Shown here one piece after another: positions 1-9,198 of a stretch of DNA of 64,000 nucleotides (position 1 is the first letter of the stretch; the number at the start of each line of letters is the position of its first letter). The DNA comes from HXMU1420-13 sp965229525 (GTDB lineage: Bacteria; Bacteroidota; Rhodothermia; Balneolales; Balneolaceae): positions 2,480,001-2,544,000 of the forward strand of contig OZ245886.1 of assembly GCA_965229525.1 (NCBI GenBank). The letters are read 5' to 3'. The position numbers and the translations under genes were made by a program. Below the pieces are notes generated by a model that searched no databases, was not told the DNA's origin, and was given only the letters and a program-made list of their open reading frames with translations.

Positions 1-1
1 C

Positions 2-139
2 CAATTCCATCCAGAACTTAGTAGCACAGTGAATAACCCACAACCTCTTTTTGTTGATTTTGTGAAAGCAAGCCTGAAATATGCAAAGTCTAACAAATTG
101 AGCAAGCAATTAAAGAAAGGTACACCGGTAGAAGGGTGA
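2..139 (+). CDS. pyrG: CTP synthase, C-terminal fragment (cut by window edge)
   Basis: The open frame from base 2 to the TGA at 137-139 encodes 45 residues starting QFHPELSS and continuing NNPQPLFVDFVKASL. This matches the end of the class I glutamine amidotransferase domain of CTP synthase, where the HPE triad residues are followed by a PxPLFxxF segment and a short basic tail. The enzyme makes CTP from UTP with glutamine ammonia in the cytoplasm. Only the tail is visible. Its stop overlaps the GTG start of the next gene by four bases (GTGA), so the two are probably translationally coupled. A different glutamine amidotransferase is possible but fits the tail less well. Confidence 0.75.
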   Translation, partial: QFHPELSSTVNNPQPLFVDFVKASLKYAKSNKLSKQLKKGTPVEG

Positions 140-600
140 CCCAAGCTAATCTATATTCAGGGTATATCCGGGTTCGAGTAGGAGGTTTGTACCTAGAACA
201 TAATAAATTGCTACTCGTTAAAATATCTTCACCAATTTCTGGGGAGGAAATTTGGATTCCACCCGGTGGTGGTGTCGAATTTAAAGAATCACTTGAAGAT
301 GCTTTAGTTAGAGAGTTCGATGAAGAAACATCTTTAAAAATTCAAGTACACGATTTACGATTTACTACGGAAATAATTCAAGATGATTTTCATGTTATTG
401 AGTTCTTTTTTCATGTATCAAAGGTTAATGGAGAAGTCACTCTTGGATTCGATCCTGAACATTCACTAGATCAGCAATTAATTAGTGAAATTGGATTTTT
501 CAGTAGGCAGGAAATGAAGAATATGAATGTAGTTCCGAAATTTTTAAAGAAAGAATTCTGGGAGCCCAATAAGAACGAATTATTCTTTCGCAATCGGTAA
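136..600 (+). CDS. Nudix hydrolase
   Basis: This 154-residue protein carries a Nudix box at about residues 45-66: G45, E51, then REFDEE at 59-64, with the usual final Gly replaced by Thr/Ser. Nudix enzymes hydrolyse nucleoside diphosphates linked to another moiety, using Mg2+ held by the REuxEE glutamates. The substrate cannot be read from the sequence. The GTG start is chosen because it overlaps the upstream pyrG stop in a GTGA. The 3' end overlaps the convergent histidine kinase gene by 21 bases. Coupling to pyrG hints at nucleotide-pool housekeeping, which is inference. Confidence 0.85.
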   Translation: MTQANLYSGYIRVRVGGLYLEHNKLLLVKISSPISGEEIWIPPGGGVEFKESLEDALVREFDEETSLKIQVHDLRFTTEIIQDDFHVIEFFFHVSKVNGEVTLGFDPEHSLDQQLISEIGFFSRQEMKNMNVVPKFLKKEFWEPNKNELFFRNR

Positions 601-2607
601 AGTGAAACAGAAAGTGCTTCCTACGCCATAACTGCTTTCTACGATGATCTCACCCGAATTTTTTTCAATAAATTCTTTGCAAAGCATTAAACCTAAACCA
701 GTGCCACTTTCATCCATAGTACCTTTTGTAGTAAAAAAAGTACCACTAAAAAGCTGATCTTGATTTTCTCTTTTAATACCAATTCCGGTGTCTTTTACAC
801 AAATTTTATATGTATCACCTTCGGTTTCTATCAGAACAGTAATATCGTCATCCAAATGGCTAAATTTTATCGCATTGGATAATAGATTCTGGACAACCAG
901 GTCAATCATGTTAAGATCAGCATATACCAAAAACTCACCTTCTGGTTGACAAAAGTTCAATCTCTTTTCATCAATATTGGTTTGCAGGAGTGCCTTTTTG
1001 TTCGATACAACGATATTAATATCAAATACTTCAGGATTAACACGATATCCCTCCATCTGGCTCTGCGCCCATTGTAGAAGATTGTTTAACAGAGTGGATG
1101 TGTACTTAAATCTTCTAGCTACATTAGGTATTAATTTGTCTAATTCTTCTTGAGAAGCTTTATTCATTTCAATTAAGCTAATTACCCCATATAAAGAACT
1201 TAAAGGGCCACGAAGGTCGTGAGCAATCATCGAAAAAATTCGATCCTTTACCATATTTGATGCTCTTAATTTCTCAGCCTGATCTTGTATCTCCTGATTC
1301 TTTAAATTCAGAAGATAGTTGTTAGCTTTTTTCTGATGGAAATTTCGATACATCCCAATCATCACTAAACCCGATAATATGATTACCGTAACTGAGGCTA
1401 TTAACAATGTTTGTTGTTGTTGAATCTTAGATGTACTAATCAACTCTGCTTGCTTACTCGCAGCAAGTAATTCCGCCTCTCTTTTGTTGAACTCGTATTC
1501 AGCAGATATGCGGCCAATTTCGGAATTGGTTTCTGAGCTTTTCAGGAAGTCAGAAATTTCTTTATAGTCTTCATGATATTTAAGTGCCTGCTCGGTATTA
1601 CCCATTTCTTTCGAAATAAGGTATAAGGTCTCGAGGGTAGCATGTTTTTCCGGGATAGCATTATACTCATTAGCAATATTATAGCCCTCTAAAGCATAAT
1701 TTAATGCGCTTGTAAGTTGCCCCAATCCCTGATTGGCAATTGCCAGTCCATTCAAAGATTGCACAGTTTCTAATTCATTTTGTCGATTTCTAAAAACCTC
1801 GATAGAAGATTCAAATGCATTAATTGCGAATTCATATTCAAATTCAGCATTATGAACCTGGCCAAGTTTAAAATTCGACAAGCCATAAACCCTTGGGTCA
1901 ATATTACCGGTAAGACTCAAAGCTTTATTTAAGTGATATTTCGCTTCCTCATAATTTCTAAGGTCATAATGGATAAATCCTAAATTAACAGGGATACTAA
2001 CTCTGGCAGCCATTGTTTGTGGCATTTCTTCATCCAATCGTTCGAATATTTCTAGAGCGGCCTCATAACTTTCCAGTCTCATATACATCACGCCAATATT
2101 GCTTAAGGTGATGTAATATCCCTCTTCATTTGAGTTTGCATCAAAAATCTCTATGATCTCATAAAATTTACGTAAGCCTAATTCATACATTCCCATGGCT
2201 CCATAAATTGTACCCTGGTCATGTAGGAGCTGGTACTTGATCTGGTGTATTCCAGGCAAATCTTCAACTAATTCGTATGCATCCTCTGCAATTTGCAGAC
2301 TTATATCGTATTCACCCTTCATGAAATATGCCCAGGCTGATACCCCTTTTGCCGTAGCTACTTTTGCCGGATAGATTGAGGGATCAAGGATCGACTCTGC
2401 AAGCATACCATATTTTATTGTTGTATCTAGATCTACAAATTTATATGATTCGGCCAACTTAGAGTATATCTCATACTTCAATGTGTCTGCCATGTCATCC
2501 ACAAAGTCATTTAAGAGGGCCTCTCTTTCCTGGTTTATATCTTCTACTTGCGCATGAGCTGGCAAATAACAGAAAACAGTAAAAGCAATTAGAATGAATA
2601 CACGCAT
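580..2607 (-). CDS. TPR-containing membrane sensor histidine kinase
   Basis: The 675-residue protein has a Sec signal (about 1-20), a periplasmic region of tetratricopeptide repeats (about 45-350), a coiled coil, one transmembrane helix (about 400-421) and a cytoplasmic kinase core. The core shows the H-box FSMIAHDLRGPL with H463, an N-box LLSNAIKFSH near 575, the G1 box DTGIGI at 606-611 and the G2 box GTGLGL at 635-640. No receiver or output domain follows, so it should phosphorylate a separate response regulator; none is encoded nearby. This layout is common in Bacteroidota, where the TPR part is thought to sense a periplasmic partner. The signal is unknown. Confidence 0.9.
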   Translation of the reverse strand: MRVFILIAFTVFCYLPAHAQVEDINQEREALLNDFVDDMADTLKYEIYSKLAESYKFVDLDTTIKYGMLAESILDPSIYPAKVATAKGVSAWAYFMKGEYDISLQIAEDAYELVEDLPGIHQIKYQLLHDQGTIYGAMGMYELGLRKFYEIIEIFDANSNEEGYYITLSNIGVMYMRLESYEAALEIFERLDEEMPQTMAARVSIPVNLGFIHYDLRNYEEAKYHLNKALSLTGNIDPRVYGLSNFKLGQVHNAEFEYEFAINAFESSIEVFRNRQNELETVQSLNGLAIANQGLGQLTSALNYALEGYNIANEYNAIPEKHATLETLYLISKEMGNTEQALKYHEDYKEISDFLKSSETNSEIGRISAEYEFNKREAELLAASKQAELISTSKIQQQQTLLIASVTVIILSGLVMIGMYRNFHQKKANNYLLNLKNQEIQDQAEKLRASNMVKDRIFSMIAHDLRGPLSSLYGVISLIEMNKASQEELDKLIPNVARRFKYTSTLLNNLLQWAQSQMEGYRVNPEVFDINIVVSNKKALLQTNIDEKRLNFCQPEGEFLVYADLNMIDLVVQNLLSNAIKFSHLDDDITVLIETEGDTYKICVKDTGIGIKRENQDQLFSGTFFTTKGTMDESGTGLGLMLCKEFIEKNSGEIIVESSYGVGSTFCFTLPIAKE

Positions 2608-2745
2608 TAATACTCCATGAAGCTTATGAATGTAACCAAAGCGAAAGGCTAATTAAATTAAAATCAGTTAAGCTTGTACTTTGTAAAAGCTCTCAAATTG
2701 TCATGTTTCGCTTCTTTAATTCATTATTTTCAGCTCAAAAAAATT

Positions 2746-4398
2746 ATGAGACTGCTCTTCCTATTTTTAGTAACAATTTTTACTGCCTGTATTCAACCTG
2801 AAAACATCACAATTATTCATAATGCAAATGGATATACCCTACAGAATGATGAATTAGTTCAGTTTTCTACACTAGTAATTCAGGACGGGAAAGTCGTTGA
2901 AATTGGTGATGAATCTATTGCAGAAAATTTCGACGGTAAGCAGATTGATATACAAGGTAAAACACTACTACCAGGACTAATTGATGCGCATGGTCATGTT
3001 ATGGGGCTTGGGTATCAGGAATTGCAGGTAAATCTAATGGGAATACCTACTCTTGATGAGACACTAGAAGCGGTAAGAGTGTATGCAGAATCCAATCCTG
3101 ATTTAGAATGGATTCAAGGTCGGGGGTGGAATCAAACATTATGGCCTGAAAATGAATTTCCTACGGCAGAAGATTTAGATCGCGTTGTTCCTGATAGACC
3201 TGTTTGGTTAAGTCGAGTTGATGGGCATGCAGGTTGGGGAAATTCCATGGCAATGCGGCTTGGCGGAATTAGTAAAGATACACCAGATCCACAAGGTGGG
3301 GTTATTATCCGAGATAATAATGGAGATGCTACCGGAATCTTTATTGACGCTGCTGAAGGATACATCCAAGCTGTAGTTCCGGAACCAACGGTTCTAGAAC
3401 GATCACTTGCACTTGAAAAAGCATTAAAGCAGATGGCTCGAATGGGGATCACAAGTGTACACGATGCGGGGGTGAATGTTGAAACCTGGGAGATGTACAA
3501 GAACTTCGCAGATAATGGAAAGATGACTACTAGAATTTATAGTATGATTTCCGGGGCTGGTGATATTTTCGATGAATTAGCAAAAGACGGTCCAATTAAT
3601 TCCTACGCGGATGATCTGCTGTCGCTTCGAAGTGTTAAACTATATTCTGATGGTGCTTTAGGTAGCCGTGGTGCGGCAATGATTGAAGAATATTCTGATG
3701 ATCCAGGTAACTATGGATTACTTTTTGTAAGCCAGGATGAAATGAATGCCATGGCTTCAAAAGTAGTCGGGCAAGGTTTTCAGGCAAATATTCATGCAAT
3801 AGGGGATGCCGGGAACAGGCAAGTTTTGGATGCCATTGCGTTTGCTCAGAATGAGCATCAGGCATTCGATCTCAGAAATAGGATAGAACATGCCCAAATA
3901 GTTAGTTTAGAAGACATACCTCGTTTTGCTGAGTTAGATATAATTGCAAGTATGCAACCTACTCACGCAACGAGTGACAAAAACATGGCTGAAGATCGTG
4001 TTGGTCCAGTAAGAATTAAAGGGGGATATGCATGGCAGAAATTCCTAAACCAGGGTACAATTGTCGCTGCCGGCTCAGACTTTCCAGTTGAACATTCAAA
4101 TCCGTTTTTTGGGCTGTATTCAGCTGTTACACGAATGGATCATGAAGGCGAACCAGAGGGGGGATGGTATCCGGAAGAAAGTTTATCAAGAACAGAAGCA
4201 CTAAGAGCATTTACTACAGACGCAGCATATGCAGCTCATCAGGAAGATGTGTTAGGTTCGTTAGAACCAGGAAAATGGGCAGATTTTATCATCATTGAAC
4301 AGGACTTTTTCAATGTGGGAGTTGCTGAAATATGGCAGATCGAAGTACTTGAAACCTGGGTAGCTGGCAAAGCTGTGTATCAAAAACTAGCAGAATAA
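2746..4398 (+). CDS. Secreted amidohydrolase-3 family lipoprotein (YtcJ-like)
   Basis: The ATG at 2746 is preferred over an upstream TTG at 2674 because it begins a clean lipoprotein signal, MRLLFLFLVTIFTAC, with the acylated Cys at residue 15. The 550-residue mature enzyme looks like a metal-dependent amidohydrolase of the YtcJ/amidohydrolase-3 type: GLIDAHGH with the HxH metal ligands at 82 and 84, a KLYSDGALGSRG segment, IHAIGD, RIEHAQ, and GSDFPVEH near the end. These enzymes hydrolyse amide-like bonds; the substrate is not predictable. It is divergent from the histidine kinase, with about 140 bases of shared upstream DNA. The location is probably outer-membrane or periplasmic. Confidence 0.88.
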   Translation: MRLLFLFLVTIFTACIQPENITIIHNANGYTLQNDELVQFSTLVIQDGKVVEIGDESIAENFDGKQIDIQGKTLLPGLIDAHGHVMGLGYQELQVNLMGIPTLDETLEAVRVYAESNPDLEWIQGRGWNQTLWPENEFPTAEDLDRVVPDRPVWLSRVDGHAGWGNSMAMRLGGISKDTPDPQGGVIIRDNNGDATGIFIDAAEGYIQAVVPEPTVLERSLALEKALKQMARMGITSVHDAGVNVETWEMYKNFADNGKMTTRIYSMISGAGDIFDELAKDGPINSYADDLLSLRSVKLYSDGALGSRGAAMIEEYSDDPGNYGLLFVSQDEMNAMASKVVGQGFQANIHAIGDAGNRQVLDAIAFAQNEHQAFDLRNRIEHAQIVSLEDIPRFAELDIIASMQPTHATSDKNMAEDRVGPVRIKGGYAWQKFLNQGTIVAAGSDFPVEHSNPFFGLYSAVTRMDHEGEPEGGWYPEESLSRTEALRAFTTDAAYAAHQEDVLGSLEPGKWADFIIIEQDFFNVGVAEIWQIEVLETWVAGKAVYQKLAE

Positions 4399-4854
4399 TT
4401 ACATTACTGATACAAATGTATCAACAGCTTCTTCGAGTGATTCCAAAGAACGTTGAAATACGGTGGCTGCTTCAAGCGGACTAGAAAGAAAGACTTCTAC
4501 TGCCAGCCAAACATCGTCATCGATAGTATAACCTTTCACAACTTTGTGATCCCGATTTACAGTATCTAGTGCCAACAGTATTCGAGTGGCTTCTATCGCA
4601 CTTTCAATAGGCCATATATTGAATAATGATAACTGGAAGAATTCAGGGTCATCTTCATAAATAGCAATGAAATAAGATTTCTCTGCATACTCGAATTGCA
4701 CATCTCCATCTTCATCAACAAAACCTTCAATATTATTCTGGGATAAAATACCTAAGTAGATTCGTTGTAGTTCTGCATCGGTATAAGTGGTTTGTGCTAA
4801 AATATTTGCAGATCCGATTAGGAACAGTACTATAGTAAGAATAGATGATTTCAT
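4399..4854 (-). CDS. Secreted YbjN-like hypothetical protein
   Basis: The 151-residue product starts with a Sec signal ending near residue 20 (SANILAQ). The rest resembles the YbjN / type III chaperone-like fold: a short helix, a run of strands with acidic residues (DEDGDVQFEYAEKSYFIAIYE) and a C-terminal helical part (LESLEEAVDTFVSVM). No catalytic residues are evident. The stop codon abuts the stop of the convergent amidohydrolase gene with no spacer. The fold call rests on overall pattern only and no function is claimed. Confidence 0.7.
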   Translation of the reverse strand: MKSSILTIVLFLIGSANILAQTTYTDAELQRIYLGILSQNNIEGFVDEDGDVQFEYAEKSYFIAIYEDDPEFFQLSLFNIWPIESAIEATRILLALDTVNRDHKVVKGYTIDDDVWLAVEVFLSSPLEAATVFQRSLESLEEAVDTFVSVM

Positions 4855-4936
4855 TCTGAGATGAGTTTGTTTCTATCAATATAGAGACAAAAAACATTAG
4901 AGTAGATATATGTGTGAAATATGTGTATACTAAAAA

Positions 4937-5980
4937 ATGAAAGACATTGTAATAAAAGGAAGAGGAGCTAGTGACAATCCAGTAAATAGGTTTGAAGGTC
5001 ACTATGTGGAATACCAACCAGAAGTTAGACCTGAGTATAAAACCAAATTATTCAAAGATGATACCAAAAATATTATCTCATTCAATCAAAGTCCGGATGT
5101 GCCATTTGAAGCTGGATTAAATCCTTACAGAGGATGCGAGCACGGATGTGTGTATTGTTATGCCCGTCCATTTCACGAATATTTAGGCTTTTCTTCAGGA
5201 TTGGATTTCGAGACCAAGATTATGGTGAAATACGATGCGCCGGATCTACTTCGAAAGACGTTTCTGTCACCAAAATGGATGCCTCAGGTAATCGCCATGA
5301 GTGGCATAACGGATGTTTATCAGCCTATTGAGAGAAAACTCCTATTAACTCGAAAATGTTTGGAAGTATTTGCAGAGTTTAGATCACCTGTTGGGATCAT
5401 AACAAAGAATTATTTGATCACTCGAGATATTGATTATCTGCAAGAGTTAGCCAGATATAAATGTGCAAGTGTATATATATCTGTTACAACTCTGGATAAA
5501 GAAATTTGCCAAAAAATGGAGCCTCGTACTTCATCCCCTTCCAGAAGACTTAAAGCGATACAAGAATTAGCAAATGCTGGAATTCCGGTTGGTGTCAATA
5601 TCGCTCCAATCATTCCAGGTATAACCGATCATGAAATTCCTGAGATTTTAAAAGCATGCAAAGAAGCCGGTGCGCAATCTGCGGGATACATTATTCTTAG
5701 ATTACCATTTAAAGTGAAGGATTTGTTTCAAGATTGGTTGACAAAGCATTTTCCTGATAGAAGAGAGAAAGTATTAAATCGAATCAAATCAATGAGGGAT
5801 GGCAAGTTGTCAAACTCAAATTTTGGCGAGAGAATGAGTGGTAAAGGAGAATATTATGATCAAATAAAACAGAGTTTTAATATTCACGCAAAAAACCTGA
5901 ATTACAATCAGTCTACTTTAAAATTGTCAACAGATTTTTTTAAAAAACCATATGGCGATCAACTAGGGCTATTTGAATAG
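4937..5980 (+). CDS. PA0069/SplB-related radical SAM protein
   Basis: The 347-residue protein has the radical SAM cluster motif CEHGCVYC (C67, C71, C74) inside LNPYRGCEHGCVYCYARP, typical of the PA0069 / Rv2578c family related to spore photoproduct lyase. It should bind a 4Fe-4S cluster and cleave S-adenosylmethionine. The SDF-like region (VIAMSGITDVYQPIE) and the barrel core are intact and the length is normal for the family. The physiological reaction of these proteins is not known with certainty. It stands alone, followed by a strong hairpin-plus-T-run 70 bases downstream. Confidence 0.88.
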   Translation: MKDIVIKGRGASDNPVNRFEGHYVEYQPEVRPEYKTKLFKDDTKNIISFNQSPDVPFEAGLNPYRGCEHGCVYCYARPFHEYLGFSSGLDFETKIMVKYDAPDLLRKTFLSPKWMPQVIAMSGITDVYQPIERKLLLTRKCLEVFAEFRSPVGIITKNYLITRDIDYLQELARYKCASVYISVTTLDKEICQKMEPRTSSPSRRLKAIQELANAGIPVGVNIAPIIPGITDHEIPEILKACKEAGAQSAGYIILRLPFKVKDLFQDWLTKHFPDRREKVLNRIKSMRDGKLSNSNFGERMSGKGEYYDQIKQSFNIHAKNLNYNQSTLKLSTDFFKKPYGDQLGLFE

Positions 5981-6052
5981 TTTTGTTTTTACAATTATTT
6001 AATGCTTCCATGGAAACTATTTTGCTACTCATTCGTCTTAGGTGTGTAGCTT

Positions 6053-6127
6053 CCCGATACCCAATTAAGAGAATATTTTTTTGAACATAGATGACCACAC
6101 TTTCTCTCCCGGGTATCGGGTTTTTTT
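6053..6127 (+). terminator. Long-loop Rho-independent terminator or small RNA 3' end
   Basis: CCCGATACCC (6053-6062) pairs perfectly with GGGTATCGGG (6111-6120), followed directly by seven T. Inside the 48-base loop AGAGAA (6068-6073) can pair with TTCTCT (6102-6107), giving a two-part stem. It would end transcripts of the radical SAM gene. The inner stem and the length suggest it could also be the end of a small RNA. Confidence 0.7.
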
Positions 6128-6248
6128 ATGTCCAAAAAATCCCAACTAACTGTGTGATTTGGAGAGACTAAGCCTGACAAAATTCGTATATTTTGCGTTC
6201 ATAAGAGCGACGTTTAAATAACAATAAGTTGGATAACAAAAACAGGCT

Positions 6249-6830
6249 ATGGCAGCAGTAGAATCGACGATGGTACCTCTTGGTTCAAAAGCCCCTTCTT
6301 TTAGTTTAACAAGTGTAACAGGTGGGCTAGTAGAATTGGAAAAGTATACGGCTAAGTCTAAGGGAACAGTAATTCTATTTATATGTAATCATTGCCCTTA
6401 TGTAAAACACTTAAATGCTAAATTGGTTGAGATTGCGAACGAATATATTCAAAAGGGTATCGCATTTATTGCGATCAGTTCGAATGATGTTGTTAAATAT
6501 CCTGCTGATTCACCTGAAAATATGCGTTTAGTTGTTGAAGAGGAGCATTATCCATTTCCATACCTCTTCGACGAAACACAGGAAATTGCAAAAGCATACA
6601 AAGCAGCGTGCACACCAGATTTATATTTGTATGATGAGTCACTGCATTTAGTCTATCGCGGTCAATTCGATGAAAGTCGGCCTGGTAACGCAAAAGCAGT
6701 TACGGGTGAAGACTTAAAACTTGCAATCGATACATTACTTAAAGGGAAATCACCTTTGGAGAGACAAATTCCAAGTATTGGTTGTAATATTAAATGGAAA
6801 CCCGGGAATGAACCCCATTATTTTGGATAA
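6249..6830 (+). CDS. Thioredoxin-fold peroxiredoxin-like protein
   Basis: The 193-residue protein belongs to the AhpC/TSA-Redoxin group: GSKAPSFSLTSVTGG at the start, then FICNHCPYVKH with a CxxC (C46, C49) at the first helix, and a later segment IAISSNDVVKYPADSPENM typical of this cytosolic subgroup. No signal peptide is seen. The expected role is thiol reduction or peroxide detoxification. It heads a tight run with pdxH (3-base gap) and trmB (2-base gap), so the three are probably one transcript. A separate C-terminal Cys (PSIGCNIKWK) is conserved in the subgroup as I know it. Confidence 0.85.
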   Translation: MAAVESTMVPLGSKAPSFSLTSVTGGLVELEKYTAKSKGTVILFICNHCPYVKHLNAKLVEIANEYIQKGIAFIAISSNDVVKYPADSPENMRLVVEEEHYPFPYLFDETQEIAKAYKAACTPDLYLYDESLHLVYRGQFDESRPGNAKAVTGEDLKLAIDTLLKGKSPLERQIPSIGCNIKWKPGNEPHYFG

Positions 6831-6833
6831 AAG

Positions 6834-7478
6834 ATGAACGAACAAGAACTCCAGAAACTTAGGCTGGATTATACAAAACATAGTTTAGATGTCACTGATG
6901 TACATCAGGATCCATTTGAGCAATTCAAGATATGGTTCAAGGAGGCTTTAGATGCCAACGTAATGGAACCTAATGCTTTAACTTTAGGGACAGTTGATGC
7001 GAACAATCAACCCCAAACCCGCATTGTGCTTTTGAAGGGACTTGAAGGTAATCTCTTTAAGTTTTTTACTAATTATTCGAGTGATAAGGGAACCGATATT
7101 GCAAAGAATAATAAAGTATCGCTGTGCTTTTTCTGGATGGAATTAGAGCGGCAAGTTAAGATTAATGGTACCGCCGAAATGCTTCCTTTTGAAGAAAGTG
7201 AAGCATATTTCAAATCAAGACCCCATATGAGTCAGATCGGCGCTCATTCATCAAATCAATCCGCCGAGGTTCCAGATCGCGAATATCTGGACCAACAATT
7301 TCAGAAATTATTGAATAACTTCGAAGAAGGTAATGTGCCAAAACCTGAAACCTGGGGTGGATATGGAATTACACCTACCTATTTCGAATATTGGCAAGGA
7401 AGGCCCAGTAGACTGCATGATCGTATCGTGTATGAGAAAACTGGTGTTGAATGGAAGATTAAAAGGCTTTCGCCTTAA
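6834..7478 (+). CDS. pdxH: Pyridoxamine 5'-phosphate oxidase
   Basis: The 214-residue protein has the full PNPOx pattern. It begins with the helical segment LRLDYTKHSLD, then PNALTLGTVDANNQPQTRIVLLKG (FMN-binding strand region), a SRPHMSQIGAHSSNQS loop and the C-terminal signature YFEYWQGRPSRLHDRIVY. The enzyme is an FMN-dependent oxidase that makes pyridoxal 5'-phosphate from pyridoxine or pyridoxamine phosphate in the cytoplasm. The length equals the family norm. Two PLP-dependent aminotransferases and megL elsewhere in the window use this cofactor. Confidence 0.96.
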   Translation: MNEQELQKLRLDYTKHSLDVTDVHQDPFEQFKIWFKEALDANVMEPNALTLGTVDANNQPQTRIVLLKGLEGNLFKFFTNYSSDKGTDIAKNNKVSLCFFWMELERQVKINGTAEMLPFEESEAYFKSRPHMSQIGAHSSNQSAEVPDREYLDQQFQKLLNNFEEGNVPKPETWGGYGITPTYFEYWQGRPSRLHDRIVYEKTGVEWKIKRLSP

Positions 7479-7480
7479 AT

Positions 7481-8137
7481 ATGCCTAAAATCAAACTTGC
7501 TAGGATGGATGCCTTAAAGCACATGGATAATGTGTTTTTATGGACAGACTACAACAGTAAAAAGCCTTTCCCGAAAGGAACCTGGAATTCTGAGATTTTC
7601 AAGAATGAGAATCCGATTGTTTTAGAATTAGCATGTGGAAAAGGAGAGTATTCTATTGGTCTTGGAAAACTTCATCCTAATAAAAATTATGTCGGCTTTG
7701 ACTTAAAAGGTAATAGACTTTGGGTAGGGGCAGATAAAGCCCTGGAAATTGGGTTAGAAAACGTTCGATTTTTTAGAGCTTACATCGATCATCTGGATCA
7801 GTTTTTCGCCAAAAATGAAGTCAGTGAAATATGGATCATTTTTCCAGATCCCCAATTAAAAAAAGATAGAAAAAAACTAACCTCACCCAAGTTTTTAGAT
7901 TTATATCATCCGCTTTTAAAATCTGGCGCAACTATCAATCTAAAAACAGATAGTGCTGAGTTATACGAATTCACACTTAATGTTATAGATGATCTGGGTT
8001 TGAAACTCCATAGAAATGTCGCAGATATATATAAGGAATGCCCTGATGATCCTGAATTGAGTATTCGTACTTATTACGAAAGCATGCATCTTAAACAAGG
8101 GCGAACGATTCGATTTGTATCTTTTAGTCTGGACTAG
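7481..8137 (+). CDS. trmB: tRNA (guanine-N7-)-methyltransferase
   Basis: This 218-residue class I SAM-dependent methyltransferase has the motif I VLELACGKGEYSIGL, followed by NYVGFDLKGNRLWVGADKAL and the signature IIFPDPQLKKDRKKLTSPKF, the substrate-side PDPxxK motif of TrmB. It modifies G46 in the variable loop of tRNAs. It is the last gene of the thioredoxin-like/pdxH/trmB run. Its stop overlaps that of the convergent downstream gene by four bases. Confidence 0.93.
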   Translation: MPKIKLARMDALKHMDNVFLWTDYNSKKPFPKGTWNSEIFKNENPIVLELACGKGEYSIGLGKLHPNKNYVGFDLKGNRLWVGADKALEIGLENVRFFRAYIDHLDQFFAKNEVSEIWIIFPDPQLKKDRKKLTSPKFLDLYHPLLKSGATINLKTDSAELYEFTLNVIDDLGLKLHRNVADIYKECPDDPELSIRTYYESMHLKQGRTIRFVSFSLD

Positions 8138-9063
8138 TTTTCACCTGTGTAGTTATAGACTATTGATTGATTGCCTTCGTCATCTATTTTAATGATTCTG
8201 GGAACAATTTCGTCGTCTTCCTTATACCAAAATCTCCACCATCTTCCATCGCCAATCGAAGATTCTAATACATAGACATGACCGTTAAATACATCAACTC
8301 CATGTGTCGAAAAAGGAGCATTTGATTCGTAAAGAGTTGTTTTGATTCCCTGATCGGAAACCTTGATGATTTTTCTATCTCCATAGTAGGCTAGATATAC
8401 ATTTTGATTTTTATCAATAGACATATCAAAAAGAATATTAGCACCGTGAAACGGCAAATTTTCTGGGCTATCGTCTCTCAAATTTTCTGCGACTACATTG
8501 AAATTCGGTCCTTCAAGTTTATAAAGGTTATCGTCTGCTACAACGAAAAGTACTCCATCTGCACCTAATTCCATGAGTTGAATATTATTGAATTCAAATC
8601 CCGCTGAAATGATTTTGTTGGAATACGCCTCAATAACTTCATTATGCTTCGAGAAATAGATATTGCCATCATCAGATACAGCGTAAGCTTGTATAATAAA
8701 ATTTCCTTCCATGCCTGTTGACTCAAGCATTTTTTTAAACGGTGAACTACTAATATTCCAAAGTTGATTTCGATAATTTGGTGATTGTCCCGTTCTTTCC
8801 GCAGCAAAAATTGATCTTGAAGGTGTTCTTGATAACACGATATCACTTGGTGAACGATCTGATGTAAAAACCTTAGAGATATTATTTTCCGGATCAATTT
8901 TCCAAACACAGGCATAATGATGATCATCTACCATTGGACAAATAAAGCTGAAATAAATGTTGCCTTCTTTATCGATTACTAGCCCGCCCCAGGGATGGGA
9001 TGCAGCATTTTGATAAAATGAGAAGAGAAGGATGGGAATTAAGAGAATTGATTTTTTAAGCAT
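8134..9063 (-). CDS. Secreted beta-propeller-like hypothetical protein
   Basis: The 309-residue protein has a Sec signal (MLKKSILLIPILLFSFYQNAAS) and repeated blades of the form W.ID..N.ISKVF / DGNIYFSKHNEVIEAYSN / DKNQNVYLAYYGDRKIIKVSDQG. These repeats resemble NHL or SMP-30 type six-bladed propellers. No catalytic motif is seen, so it may be a binding or scaffold protein in the periplasm. It is monocistronic, convergent with trmB and divergent from the TetR gene. The fold call is from the repeat pattern only. Confidence 0.7.
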   Translation of the reverse strand: MLKKSILLIPILLFSFYQNAASHPWGGLVIDKEGNIYFSFICPMVDDHHYACVWKIDPENNISKVFTSDRSPSDIVLSRTPSRSIFAAERTGQSPNYRNQLWNISSSPFKKMLESTGMEGNFIIQAYAVSDDGNIYFSKHNEVIEAYSNKIISAGFEFNNIQLMELGADGVLFVVADDNLYKLEGPNFNVVAENLRDDSPENLPFHGANILFDMSIDKNQNVYLAYYGDRKIIKVSDQGIKTTLYESNAPFSTHGVDVFNGHVYVLESSIGDGRWWRFWYKEDDEIVPRIIKIDDEGNQSIVYNYTGEN

Positions 9064-9173
9064 TTCATCCAGAATTTTTGAGATGTCACGAAAATGATCA
9101 GAAAAAGTTCTATCTGTTTAAACACATTTGGTTCGATAAACTACGCCTTGATTTTTATTTTAGGATGATTAAC

Positions 9174-9186
9174 TTAACACTGTTAA
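9174..9186. promoter_or_regulatory. Palindromic operator candidate upstream of the TetR gene
   Basis: TTAACACTGTTAA is a perfect 13-base palindrome (TTAACA-C-TGTTAA) ending 12 bases before the ATG at 9199. A second ATTAAC half-site flanks it at 9168-9173. The position suits a TetR-family autoregulatory operator that would also control the downstream fadE-type gene. Confidence 0.5.
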
Positions 9187-9198
9187 CCATCTATCGAA

